A stretch of 52,923 nucleotides of DNA from Lachnospiraceae bacterium AM93-12TA. Its GTDB lineage: Bacteria; Bacillota; Clostridia; Lachnospirales; Lachnospiraceae. Positions 37,188 through 45,402 of the stretch are shown here, in pieces (within the stretch, counting starts at the first letter, position 1; each line of letters begins with the position of its first letter). A model generated the notes under the pieces. That model was not told the origin of the DNA. It searched no databases and worked only from the letters and a program-made list of their open reading frames with translations. Both the position numbers and the translations under genes were made by a program. The stretch covers positions 1 through 52,923 of the forward strand of contig JAQERH010000022.1 of assembly GCA_027698105.1 (NCBI GenBank), read 5' to 3'.

Positions 37188-37680
37188 GTACGGTTTCCTC
37201 CTTTGAATTGAAACGATTCGATTTATCCTTAGTATGCCCCTTTTTATTCTCAAGCCCGGCCAGGGCGTTTTCAAAGAGTCTGGAATTAAGGGACTGAAAC
37301 AGAGAAAGCTCGTTCTCTGAAAAGCCGGAAAAAAGCCGGGTCTGAAAGGCCAGGCGGGCGCGTTCAATTTCCTCCAGAATGTCCTGTGCGGCTTCTGTTA
37401 CATGCAGGTGGCTTTTCCGCCGGTCATCCAGATCCCGCTGTCGGCTGAGAAGTCCCCGCTTACAGAGGTTTTCTGCAGCCAGAGAAACATTGCCCTTTTT
37501 AAACATGCGAAGCTCTACAATATCGCTGGCCGTATCCCGCCCGGGATTGTTATGCAGGAACGCCAGGATTTCAGTTTCCATATGGGAAAGCCCAAAACGG
37601 TTTTCTACCGGCTTCATGGAAGCCTCATAAAACTTGACAATCCGTCGGAGACCTAAAAGCAGTTCGGTACGGCTGTTCAC
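37174..37680 (-). CDS. MarR family transcriptional regulator
   Basis: About 168 residues with the winged-helix MarR core: METEILAFLHNNPGRDTASDI, a recognition helix near KKGNVSLAAENLCKRGLL, then the wing RQRDLDDRRKSHLHVTE. It starts at GTG 37680, with AAAGGAGG 7 nt upstream; a longer frame to 38013 would run across the promoter. It probably represses its own promoter and the coupled MATE gene, releasing DNA on binding a small toxic ligand. A second MATE gene starts 233 bp away on the other strand and may belong to the same regulon. Confidence 0.9.
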   Translation of the reverse strand: MNSRTELLLGLRRIVKFYEASMKPVENRFGLSHMETEILAFLHNNPGRDTASDIVELRMFKKGNVSLAAENLCKRGLLSRQRDLDDRRKSHLHVTEAAQDILEEIERARLAFQTRLFSGFSENELSLFQSLNSRLFENALAGLENKKGHTKDKSNRFNSKEETVHDRK

Positions 37681-37732
37681 GGAATGACCTCCTTTTATAA
37701 AAGTTTTTTTTAGAACCATTTCCCTGCCACAT

Positions 37733-37760
37733 ATTGTACCCCTTTTAAGAAAAATGTCAA
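37733..37760 (-). promoter_or_regulatory. Promoter of the marR-MATE operon
   Basis: On the minus strand TTGACA (37760-37755), a 16-bp spacer and TACAAT (37738-37733). Between it and the marR start lies the perfect 12-bp palindrome CTTTTATAAAAG (37692-37703), which touches the RBS and is a possible operator. Confidence 0.78.
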
Positions 37761-37835
37761 GAGAAAATACAGGAGGAAATAAGAAGAGGAAACAGGTGAC
37801 AGAATGGAACAGTTGAGATAGAATAGAGGGCGTGC

Positions 37836-37851
37836 CCTGGAATACTCCAGG
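37836..37851. promoter_or_regulatory. Short inverted repeat between the divergent MATE units
   Basis: CCTGGA (37836-37841) and TCCAGG (37846-37851) with a 4-bp gap lie 62 bp before the second MATE gene. It could be a regulator site, perhaps for the nearby MarR protein. It is short enough to be chance. Confidence 0.3.
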
Positions 37852-37912
37852 ACAGAAGAATACGAAAACAGAAGAGTAGGAAATACTCAAAAAGGATGAA
37901 AGGATGACTTGA

Positions 37913-39241
37913 GTGATGGGACAGAATACTGCAAATCTTCTGGAGGATCCAATCAAGGCTCTGTACAGGAAATATCTGCTTCCGTCTATCAGCGCCACGC
38001 TGGTGACCTCCATTTATATTTTAGCCGACACGATGATGGTTGGCCGCGGCGTAGGAGCGGTAGGAATTGCAGCTTTAAATCTGCTGCTGCCAGTGTTCAG
38101 CCTGTTTTTTGGAACAGGAATGATGTTCGGCGTAGGAGGCAGCGTTCTATTTTCCATTTCCAGGGGCAGGCAGGAGGAAACCATGTGCCGTCGGTATTTT
38201 ACGGCAGCCCTTATGCTGGCTCTGTTAACGGGAATGTTTTACGGAACGGCTTTCCAGATATGGTTTGATCCGGTGACAGAATTTTTAGGACGAAATGAGA
38301 GCATGGACCTGTTTGTGCGCCAGTACGGGAGAATCCTGATTGCAGGAGCGCCGGTTTTTGTCTGCTCCTCGTTTTTCCAGGCCTTTGTCCGCAATGACAA
38401 AGAGCCTAAGAGGGCCATGGCTGCGGTGATTGCCGGAGGAGTGTCCAACGTAATTTTAGATTATGTGTTTATTTTCCCGATGGGAATGGGTATGGCGGGG
38501 GCTGCGATAGCTACTGTGCTCGGTTCTCTGATTACTGTTGTGATTCTCCTGACACATTTCGTTTCTCCGGCCAATACCTTAAAGCTCACCAGGCGCTTTG
38601 GCCTCCGTGAGATGAGGGCGTCGGCAGTGAATGGCGCTTCCAGTTTCCTGGTGGAGATGACAGGCGGAATTGTTATTTTTTTATTTAACAGACAGCTGTT
38701 AAGCTATGTGGGAGACCTGGGAGTGGTTGTGTATGGAATTGTGTCAAACAGCGCTCTCATTGCCGCCTCCATTTTTAACGGAATTTCCCAGGCGGCCCAG
38801 CCGGTCATGGCGATTAATTTTGGAGCCGGAAAGAGGGAACGGGTGGAGGAGACCAGGCGCAGGGCCTTAAAGGCAGCAGCGGCGGCAGGCATTTTATTTA
38901 CTGCCATCGGACTTATCTGCCCTCAGGTTCTGGTATACGCGTTTGTAGAGCCTACAAGGGAAATTATAGCCATGGGAGTGACGGCAGTCCGCATTTATTT
39001 CCTGTCCTTTCTGGCTGCGGGAGCCAATGTTTTGTTCGCCACTTATTTCCAGTCTGTGTTAAAGCCGGGATTTGCCATGGCCATCTGTATGCTGAGAGGA
39101 ATCATATTAAATGGGGCGTTTGTTTTCCTGCTTCCCATGTTTTTTGGAGTGAATGGAATCTGGGCTGCCATGACAGTCACGGAATGTCTGACCCTTCTGT
39201 GCGCGCTGATCATGCTGAAAGAGGGAAGAAAAACTGCATAA
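37913..39241 (+). CDS. MATE family efflux transporter (second copy)
   Basis: A 442-residue membrane protein of the MATE family, with LLPSISATLVTSIYILADTMMVGRG at the front (split by small residues typical of helix 1) and a second half beginning near GASSFLVEMTGGIVIF. It differs clearly from the MATE protein encoded at 35817-37187, so this is not a recent duplication. The start is GTG 37913 or the next codon ATG 37916, with AAAGG upstream. It is transcribed away from marR. The substrate is unknown. Confidence 0.92.
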   Translation: MMGQNTANLLEDPIKALYRKYLLPSISATLVTSIYILADTMMVGRGVGAVGIAALNLLLPVFSLFFGTGMMFGVGGSVLFSISRGRQEETMCRRYFTAALMLALLTGMFYGTAFQIWFDPVTEFLGRNESMDLFVRQYGRILIAGAPVFVCSSFFQAFVRNDKEPKRAMAAVIAGGVSNVILDYVFIFPMGMGMAGAAIATVLGSLITVVILLTHFVSPANTLKLTRRFGLREMRASAVNGASSFLVEMTGGIVIFLFNRQLLSYVGDLGVVVYGIVSNSALIAASIFNGISQAAQPVMAINFGAGKRERVEETRRRALKAAAAAGILFTAIGLICPQVLVYAFVEPTREIIAMGVTAVRIYFLSFLAAGANVLFATYFQSVLKPGFAMAICMLRGIILNGAFVFLLPMFFGVNGIWAAMTVTECLTLLCALIMLKEGRKTA

Positions 39242-39266
39242 ATTGGAAAGAATTGCAGAAACCCCC

Positions 39267-39294
39267 TTTACTACTTACAAGATTATGTTATAAT
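39267..39294 (+). promoter_or_regulatory. ppdK promoter
   Basis: TTTACT (39267-39272), a 16-bp spacer and a perfect TATAAT (39289-39294). It gives a leader of about 110 nt that contains a small hairpin, GCGGG-TATT-CCCGC (39373-39386), 8 nt before the AGGAGG RBS. Confidence 0.68.
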
Positions 39295-39410
39295 ATTCAC
39301 GAAGGCGGGAGGATTACGGGCAGATGACCCTGAAATCGTCTCCGCCGCAGTCACAATCTGTTTTACAATTCAGCGGGTATTCCCGCAAAACAATAGGAGG
39401 AAAACAACTT

Positions 39411-42038
39411 ATGGCAAACAAGTGGGTTTATTTGTTCAGCGAAGGCGATGCAACCATGAGAAACCTGTTAGGTGGTAAGGGCGCTAACCTGGCTGAGATG
39501 ACAAAATTAGGCCTTCCGGTTCCGCAGGGCTTCACAATCACTACAGAGGCCTGCACACAGTACTACGAGGACGGCAGAAAGATCAACGATGAGATCATGG
39601 GTCAGATCATGGATCACATTTCCAAGATGGAGGAGATCACAGGAAAGAAATTCGGTGATAAGGAAAATCCTCTTCTTGTTTCCGTTCGTTCCGGTGCTAG
39701 AGCTTCCATGCCAGGTATGATGGATACAATCTTAAACCTCGGTTTAAACGAGGAAGTAGTAGAGGTTCTGGCTAATAAGTCCGGCAACCCACGCTGGGCT
39801 TGGGACTGCTACAGAAGATTCATCCAGATGTTCTCCGACGTAGTTATGGAAGTAGGTAAGAAATACTTCGAGGAATTAATTGATAAGATGAAGGCAGAGA
39901 AGGGCGTTACACAGGACGTAGAGCTCACTGCTGATGATTTAAAGGAGCTGGCTAACCAGTTCAAGGCTGAGTACAAAGAGAAGATCGGCGAGGATTTCCC
40001 AACTGATCCGAAGACTCAGTTAATGGAGGCTGTTAAGGCTGTATTCCGTTCCTGGGACAACCCACGTGCAAATGTATACCGTCGTGACAACGATATCCCA
40101 TACTCCTGGGGTACTGCTGTAAACGTACAGATGATGGCATTCGGAAACATGGGCGAGACTTCCGGTACAGGTGTTGCCTTCACACGTGACCCAGCTACAG
40201 GCGAGAAGCACCTGATGGGCGAGTTCTTAATGAACGCTCAGGGCGAGGACGTAGTTGCAGGTGTCCGCACACCTCAGAAGATCGACCAGTTAAAGGAAGT
40301 TATGCCAGAGGTTTACGAGCAGTTCGTAGGCATCTGCCATACTCTTGAGAACCACTACAGAGATATGCAGGATATGGAGTTCACTATCGAGGATAAGAAG
40401 CTCTATATGCTCCAGACACGTAACGGTAAGAGAACAGCTAAGGCTGCCTTAAAGATTGCCTGCGATTTAGTAGACGAGGGCATGATCACAGAGGAGAAGG
40501 CTGTTACCATGATCGACCCGAGAAACCTGGATACACTGCTTCACCCACAGTTCGACGCTAAGGCATTAAAGGAGGCTGCTCCGGTTGCTCAGGCATTAGC
40601 TGCATCTCCAGGCGCTGCATGCGGTAAGATTGTCTTCACAGCTGAGGACGCTAAGGAGTGGGCATTAAAGGGCGAGAAGGTAGTTCTGGTTCGTCTTGAG
40701 ACATCCCCAGAGGATATCGAGGGTATGAAGGCTGCTCAGGGTATCTTAACAGTCCGCGGCGGTATGACATCCCACGCAGCAGTAGTTGCACGTGGTATGG
40801 GAACATGCTGCGTATCCGGCTGCTCCGAGATCGCTATGGACGAGGCTAACAAGAAGTTCGTTCTGGCTGGCAAAGAGTACCATGAGGGAGACTGGTTATC
40901 CATCGATGGTTCCACAGGTAAGATCTACGACGGCGTTATCCCGACTGTAGACGCTTCCATCGTTGGTGAGTTCGGAAGAATCATGGCTTGGGCTGACAAG
41001 TACAGAAGATTAAAAGTTCGTACAAACGCTGATACACCGGCTGACGCTAAGAAGGCTCGTGAGTTAGGCGCTGAGGGTATCGGTCTCTGCCGTACAGAGC
41101 ATATGTTCTTCGAGGGCGACAGAATCGATGCATTCCGTGAGATGATCTGCTCCGATACAGTAGAGGAGAGAGAGGCAGCTCTTGAGAAGATCCTTCCGGT
41201 ACAGCAGGGAGACTTCGAGAAGTTATACGAGGCTCTTGAGGGCAACCCAGTTACTATCCGTTTCCTGGATCCGCCGTTACATGAGTTCGTTCCTACAGAG
41301 GAAGAGGACATCAAGAAGCTGGCTGACGCTCAGGGCAAGACAGTTGAGCAGATTAAGACAATCATCGACTCCTTACATGAGTTCAACCCGATGATGGGTC
41401 ACCGCGGATGCCGTCTGGCAGTGACATATCCGGAGATTGCAAAGATGCAGACAAAGGCTGTTATCCGCGCAGCTATCAACGTACAGAAGGCACACGCTGA
41501 CTGGACTGTTAAGCCGGAGATCATGATTCCGCTTGTAGGCGATGTAAAAGAGTTAAAATACGTTAAGAAGGCAGTAGTTGAGACTGCAGACGCTGAGATC
41601 GCAGCAGCAGGCATTGATCTGAAGTACGAGGTTGGTACTATGATCGAGATCCCGAGAGCATGCGTGACAGCTGACGAGATCGCAAAAGAGGCTGATTTCT
41701 TCTGCTTCGGTACAAACGACCTGACACAGATGACATACGGCTTCTCCCGTGACGACGCTGGCAAGTTCTTAAACGCTTACTACGATGCTAAGATCTTCGA
41801 GAACGATCCATTCGCTAAGCTGGATCAGGACGGCGTAGGCAAGCTGATGGAGATGGCTATTAAGTTAGGTAAGCCGGTTCGTCCGGAGCTTCACATCGGT
41901 ATCTGCGGCGAGCACGGCGGAGATCCGTCTTCCGTAGAGTTCTGCCACAAGATTGGTCTGGACTATGTGTCCTGTTCACCATTCCGTGTTCCGATTGCAA
42001 GACTGGCAGCAGCTCAGGCAGCTCTGAACAACAAATAA
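39411..42038 (+). CDS. ppdK: Pyruvate, phosphate dikinase
   Basis: An 875-residue enzyme converting pyruvate, ATP and phosphate to and from PEP, AMP and PPi. The N-terminal ATP-binding domain includes GGKGANLAEM, the phosphohistidine domain has GGMTSHAAVVARGMG (catalytic His), and the C-terminal barrel has CFGTNDLTQMT and the catalytic Cys in HIGICGEHGGD. The ATG at 39411 follows AGGAGG; the frame extends to 39324. Codon use is strikingly biased (CGT, TTC, AAC, GAC, TCC), pointing to very high expression. In anaerobes PPDK often runs as a PPi-linked glycolytic pyruvate kinase substitute. It stands alone between its own promoter and terminator. Confidence 0.98.
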   Translation: MANKWVYLFSEGDATMRNLLGGKGANLAEMTKLGLPVPQGFTITTEACTQYYEDGRKINDEIMGQIMDHISKMEEITGKKFGDKENPLLVSVRSGARASMPGMMDTILNLGLNEEVVEVLANKSGNPRWAWDCYRRFIQMFSDVVMEVGKKYFEELIDKMKAEKGVTQDVELTADDLKELANQFKAEYKEKIGEDFPTDPKTQLMEAVKAVFRSWDNPRANVYRRDNDIPYSWGTAVNVQMMAFGNMGETSGTGVAFTRDPATGEKHLMGEFLMNAQGEDVVAGVRTPQKIDQLKEVMPEVYEQFVGICHTLENHYRDMQDMEFTIEDKKLYMLQTRNGKRTAKAALKIACDLVDEGMITEEKAVTMIDPRNLDTLLHPQFDAKALKEAAPVAQALAASPGAACGKIVFTAEDAKEWALKGEKVVLVRLETSPEDIEGMKAAQGILTVRGGMTSHAAVVARGMGTCCVSGCSEIAMDEANKKFVLAGKEYHEGDWLSIDGSTGKIYDGVIPTVDASIVGEFGRIMAWADKYRRLKVRTNADTPADAKKARELGAEGIGLCRTEHMFFEGDRIDAFREMICSDTVEEREAALEKILPVQQGDFEKLYEALEGNPVTIRFLDPPLHEFVPTEEEDIKKLADAQGKTVEQIKTIIDSLHEFNPMMGHRGCRLAVTYPEIAKMQTKAVIRAAINVQKAHADWTVKPEIMIPLVGDVKELKYVKKAVVETADAEIAAAGIDLKYEVGTMIEIPRACVTADEIAKEADFFCFGTNDLTQMTYGFSRDDAGKFLNAYYDAKIFENDPFAKLDQDGVGKLMEMAIKLGKPVRPELHIGICGEHGGDPSSVEFCHKIGLDYVSCSPFRVPIARLAAAQAALNNK

Positions 42039-42087
42039 GATGAAATAAGATTCAGTCCTCTGCGAAGCAGATGAGACTTGAGCAAAG

Positions 42088-42124
42088 AAAATCCCCCATG
42101 CTTCTGGCGTGGGGGATTTTTGGC
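42088..42124. terminator. ppdK terminator (probably also for the MerR gene)
   Basis: A 14-bp stem (42088-42101 with 42107-42120, one G-T pair) with a 5-nt loop, followed by more T residues. The A-run on the left side lets it work on the minus strand too, for the convergent merR-type gene ending at 42211. Confidence 0.9.
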
Positions 42125-42210
42125 AGTAATATTATTATATTGATAAGGGAAGCTGTCAGCATCAGCATCTCCAAGTTTCGTATAAGACAAGAAAAATAGG
42201 AAGCAGGCAG

Positions 42211-43044
42211 CTATTCTTCACATCCAATCGTAATCATGGTAATGTAGTCTTCTGCTTTCTCAAGAGCCATTTCATTTAATCCCTCCTCATAGGAATACAG
42301 AGAGAGCTTTAACTGTCTTGATTTGGCGAAGTCATGAATGGTTTCATAGACCTCTTCCAGTTTATCCCAGGTTCCAATACAGAAAGCCCGGATATAGGTT
42401 CCTGCCGGGCGGATTTCATCCTGCTCTGAGCTGTTTTCACTGCCATAGGCGAAGAAACAGTGTTCTCCCGTTCCCGGTTCCAGACAGATGCGGCTTCCAA
42501 AGCTGTCAAACAGGCCAAAGATGCTGCGAAGGCGGAGCGAAAATTCGGCTGCTGTGGAGAAGTCCTCTTCATCATATCGGCCGGAGATAGGGCTTGACAG
42601 CAGGATGGGCTGGGCAGGGAGTGAGACCAGTTCCACAGAACCGTGGCGGGCTTTCATTCCCAGCTCCAGCTTGTCGGATTTTTTCTGGAGAAACGCTCTG
42701 GCGGCCATGAGCTGTTCCATGGAGTGATCGATGAGCTGTTTCTGATGCATGGCAATTTGCGAAAAGGAAGTATGGGAAGGATGCTCGCGGTAGGACTTAA
42801 TGGTTTCCAGTGGAACTCCCAGCTTTCCAAGCATACGAATCAGTTCCAGCTCAACGGACTGGAAACAGGTATAGTAGTGATATCCGTTTTCTCCGATGAC
42901 AGCAGGGTGAAACAACCCGATTTCATGGTAATAGTGAAGGGTTCGCTTGTTGACTCCGTTCAGGCGCGCGAATTCACCGGAGGAGTAGAGAGATTTTGGC
43001 ATATCTGGTTTGCCGGATCCTTGATCCATATTAAAAGTTTTCAT
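42211..43044 (-). CDS. MerR family regulator with a GyrI-like ligand-binding domain
   Basis: About 277 residues. The N-terminal MerR winged helix (YSSGEFARLNGVNKRTLHYY, then IGLFHPA and NGYHYY) is followed by a dimerisation coiled coil (about 100-135). The C-terminal domain resembles GyrI/BmrR effector-binding domains that sense hydrophobic cations or drugs. There is no metal-binding cysteine set, so it is not a metal sensor of the MerR/CueR kind. The ATG at 43044 has AAGGAG about 9 nt upstream. It is divergent from a GNAT gene, with a perfect operator between them (43063-43079). Confidence 0.9.
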   Translation of the reverse strand: MKTFNMDQGSGKPDMPKSLYSSGEFARLNGVNKRTLHYYHEIGLFHPAVIGENGYHYYTCFQSVELELIRMLGKLGVPLETIKSYREHPSHTSFSQIAMHQKQLIDHSMEQLMAARAFLQKKSDKLELGMKARHGSVELVSLPAQPILLSSPISGRYDEEDFSTAAEFSLRLRSIFGLFDSFGSRICLEPGTGEHCFFAYGSENSSEQDEIRPAGTYIRAFCIGTWDKLEEVYETIHDFAKSRQLKLSLYSYEEGLNEMALEKAEDYITMITIGCEE

Positions 43045-43057
43045 GTTCAGATTCTCC

Positions 43058-43088
43058 TTGACTGTACAGTTACTGTACATATTATTAT
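43058..43088 (+). promoter_or_regulatory. MerR-type promoter with operator in a 19-bp spacer
   Basis: TTGACT (43058-43063) and TATTAT (43083-43088) are separated by 19 bp, the overlong spacing typical of MerR-activated promoters. The spacer holds a perfect 17-bp dyad, TGTACAGT-T-ACTGTACA (43063-43079). The promoter faces the GNAT gene. On the other strand TATAAT (43090-43085), with a weak TTGTAC 17 bp upstream, could drive the merR-type gene, so the same operator may repress the regulator. Confidence 0.75.
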
Positions 43089-43129
43089 AGGGCAGAAATA
43101 AGAATGGTACAATAAAAGGAGAAAAAAAT

Positions 43130-43678
43130 ATGAAATTTATCAGTGGAAAGCAGTTTCAGAAGACAGACTGGAAACAGGTGAAGGATATTTATTGTGAGGC
43201 ATTTCCAAAATGTGAGAGAAAGCCTTTTTTCATGCTGAAGCACTCAGTGAAAACAGGAAAGGTTCAGATGCTGGCTGCCGTGGAAGGCGAACTGCTTCTG
43301 GGATTTCTGGCCGCTGTTCCCTACGAGGACATGGTTATGGTGGACTATCTGGCTGTGTCAGATAAAATAAGAAGCAAAGGGACTGGAAGCCAGCTGCTGC
43401 AGGAACTGTGCAGCCGGTTTGCAGGAAAAAAGGTAGTGCTTTTAATTGAGCGTCCCGATGTGCCTGCTGAAAATATAAATCAGCGGCTGGCCAGAAGAAA
43501 GTTTTATTTTAAAAATCAGTTTACATCTTCTGGTATTTATATTAATGGAGCAGGAGGAGAGATGGAAGTATTAAATTATGGAGGAACGGTGTCAGGACAG
43601 GAATATATGAAGCTTCAGAAATATGCTCTGGGACGTCTGCTGTTTGCCATGTCGGGGATCGCACTGGCTTCTGAATAA
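43130..43678 (+). CDS. GNAT family N-acetyltransferase
   Basis: A 182-residue acetyltransferase with the acetyl-CoA loop VSDKIRSKGTGSQLLQEL (R/QxxGxG/A pattern) following the beta-4 strand VDYLAV. The substrate is unknown. It sits behind a MerR-type activated promoter, so expression probably rises when the neighbouring regulator binds its ligand. That suggests detoxification by acetylation or modification of the same compound. Confidence 0.87.
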   Translation: MKFISGKQFQKTDWKQVKDIYCEAFPKCERKPFFMLKHSVKTGKVQMLAAVEGELLLGFLAAVPYEDMVMVDYLAVSDKIRSKGTGSQLLQELCSRFAGKKVVLLIERPDVPAENINQRLARRKFYFKNQFTSSGIYINGAGGEMEVLNYGGTVSGQEYMKLQKYALGRLLFAMSGIALASE

Positions 43679-43687
43679 AAGAAAAGA

Positions 43688-43716
43688 TTGTCAATCCTCT
43701 GATTCGATGCTACTAT
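43688..43716 (+). promoter_or_regulatory. cbiK promoter
   Basis: TTGTCA (43688-43693), a 17-bp spacer and TACTAT (43711-43716), 46 bp before the TTG start of cbiK. Confidence 0.55.
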
Positions 43717-43762
43717 TAGCTGTACACATAATAAGAAACAGGATGAAACGGAGGACACTTCT

Positions 43763-44587
43763 TTGGAAAATACAAGAAATCAGGATGGAATCGGAGAGAA
43801 GGAGCTGTTAGCGGCCAGCTTTGGAACCAGCTACCAGGATACCCGATGCCGGACAATCGGAGCGATTGAGGAAGAACTGGAACGAGCCTTTCCCGAATAC
43901 TCTGTCAGGAGAGGGTTCACCAGCCGGATGATTATTAACCGGGTAAAAACCAGGGATCAGATTGCCATTGACAGTCTGGAGGAGGCTCTGAAACGGGCGG
44001 CAGATAATAAAGTAAGGCATCTGATTGTTCAGCCCACCCATATGATGGACGGGTTTGAGTATACGGCTCTTGTAAACAAGGTGGAGGAGTATTCCCATCA
44101 ATTTGAACGGACAGCAGTGGGAAAACCGCTTCTCTCTTCAGAGGAGGATTTCCAGGCAGTGATTCAGGCGCTCACAGCGGAGACAGAGGAGTACGACGAC
44201 GGGGAGACGGCTTTCTGCTTTATGGGACACGGCACAGAGGCCCAGGCCAACCAGGTGTACGGGAAGCTGCAGGAGATGTTCCGGACAGCGGGACACGAGA
44301 ATTATTTTATAGGAACTGTGGAGGCGGAACCGGCACTGGAAGAGGTGTTAGCTCAGGTGAAGGAAGGTTCCTATAAAAAGGCAGTCCTTCAGCCCTTAAT
44401 GATTGTAGCAGGCGACCATGCCAATAACGATATGGCAGGTGAGGAAGAAGGATCCTGGAAAAAGGCCTTTGAGGAGGAGGGATATGAGGTGTCCTGTATT
44501 CTTAGGGGGCTGGGAGAGCTGAAGAAAATCCAGCAGATCTTTATAAAGCACGCCAGGGAGGCAGAATCCGGCCTTTCAGCAGTCTGA
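43763..44587 (+). CDS. cbiK: Sirohydrochlorin cobaltochelatase CbiK
   Basis: A 274-residue class II chelatase with LLAASFGTSYQDTR at the front, then LIVQPTHMMDGFEY (metal/substrate His), FCFMGHGTEAQAN and LQPLMIVAGDHANNDMAG, the CbiK hallmarks. It inserts Co2+ into sirohydrochlorin in anaerobic cobalamin synthesis; nickel or iron insertion is an alternative for lone copies. It starts at TTG 43763, supported by GGAGG 8 nt upstream. No other cobalamin genes are nearby, so it is an orphan copy with its own likely promoter. No cobalamin riboswitch was seen in front of it. Confidence 0.92.
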   Translation: MENTRNQDGIGEKELLAASFGTSYQDTRCRTIGAIEEELERAFPEYSVRRGFTSRMIINRVKTRDQIAIDSLEEALKRAADNKVRHLIVQPTHMMDGFEYTALVNKVEEYSHQFERTAVGKPLLSSEEDFQAVIQALTAETEEYDDGETAFCFMGHGTEAQANQVYGKLQEMFRTAGHENYFIGTVEAEPALEEVLAQVKEGSYKKAVLQPLMIVAGDHANNDMAGEEEGSWKKAFEEEGYEVSCILRGLGELKKIQQIFIKHAREAESGLSAV

Positions 44588-44699
44588 TAGAGAAAACAGA
44601 GCCGCAGTTTCCATGAACATGAATACTGACTCCTGATCATGGCAATTATAAAGCCATAGGGAATCACTCCCTGAATACTTAAAACCAGGAGGAAGCTTT

Positions 44700-45317
44700 A
44701 TGGAATCAATTTTAAAGAATACGGAGACAGCCAAAAATCTGATGAGAGCCTTCGCAGGGGAAAGCCAGGCCAGAAACCGCTATGCCTTTGCAGCGGCAGC
44801 AGCTAAGAAGGAGGGGCTTCCTGTTATTGAAGCAGTGTTTCAGTTTACAGCGGCTCAGGAACAGGAACACGCGGAAGTATTTTACCGTTTTTTAAAGGAA
44901 ATGACAGGAGAAAGCATTCTGATTGACGCTGGATATCCGGTGGATGGCTGGGATAAAACTCTTGATCTTCTGAAGGCGGCAAGGCACAATGAATTTGAGG
45001 AATACAGAGACGTTTACCAGAACTTCGGAAACATTGCCCTGGATGAGGGCTTTGACCGGATTGGTCAGGTATTCCATATGATTGCAGAGGTGGAGAAGAC
45101 TCACGGAGACCGGTTCGATCTGTTTGCGGGACTGCTGGAGAAGAGCCAGCTGTTTGCCTCAGAGGTGGAAACGGGATGGGTGTGTTTAAACTGCGGCTAT
45201 GTATACCATGGAACTTTCGCACCCAAATATTGTCCTGTCTGCGAGCATGAGCAGGGCTGGTTTATCCGTATGGAGCTGGCTCCCTATGCAGGGGCTTATA
45301 AATCCTTAAAAAAATAA
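44700..45317 (+). CDS. rbr: Rubrerythrin
   Basis: A 205-residue protein with a ferritin-like diiron four-helix domain (AGESQARNRYAFAA, EQEHAEVFYRF, then EVEKTHGDRF) and a C-terminal rubredoxin-like iron site CLNCGYVY...CPVCEHEQ. It reduces hydrogen peroxide in anaerobes using electrons from NADH-dependent partners. RBS AGGAGG. No perR-type box or clear promoter was recognised in the 112-bp gap before it; a small ATGGC/GCCAT hairpin lies at 44638-44656. Confidence 0.95.
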   Translation: MESILKNTETAKNLMRAFAGESQARNRYAFAAAAAKKEGLPVIEAVFQFTAAQEQEHAEVFYRFLKEMTGESILIDAGYPVDGWDKTLDLLKAARHNEFEEYRDVYQNFGNIALDEGFDRIGQVFHMIAEVEKTHGDRFDLFAGLLEKSQLFASEVETGWVCLNCGYVYHGTFAPKYCPVCEHEQGWFIRMELAPYAGAYKSLKK

Positions 45318-45334
45318 GTCAGATACAGGACAGA

Positions 45335-45390
45335 CGTGGGTGAGAAACCATGAAGAAGAAATCATGAAAAAGAAACCATGAAGAGGAAAC
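45335..45390 (+). repeat. Tandem 14-bp repeat
   Basis: Three adjacent 14-bp units of the form CATGAARARGAAAY (45349-45362, 45363-45376, 45377-45390) follow a decayed fourth copy (45335-45348). They lie between rubrerythrin and the phosphoesterase. The period is not a multiple of three and the units contain ATG and purine-rich RBS-like tracts. Confidence 0.75.
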
Positions 45391-45402
45391 CCGAAGGAAG
45401 AG

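Noticed and set aside
45335..45390. CRISPR-like array
   Set aside because: The units are adjacent without spacers, only 14 bp long, and no cas genes are present.
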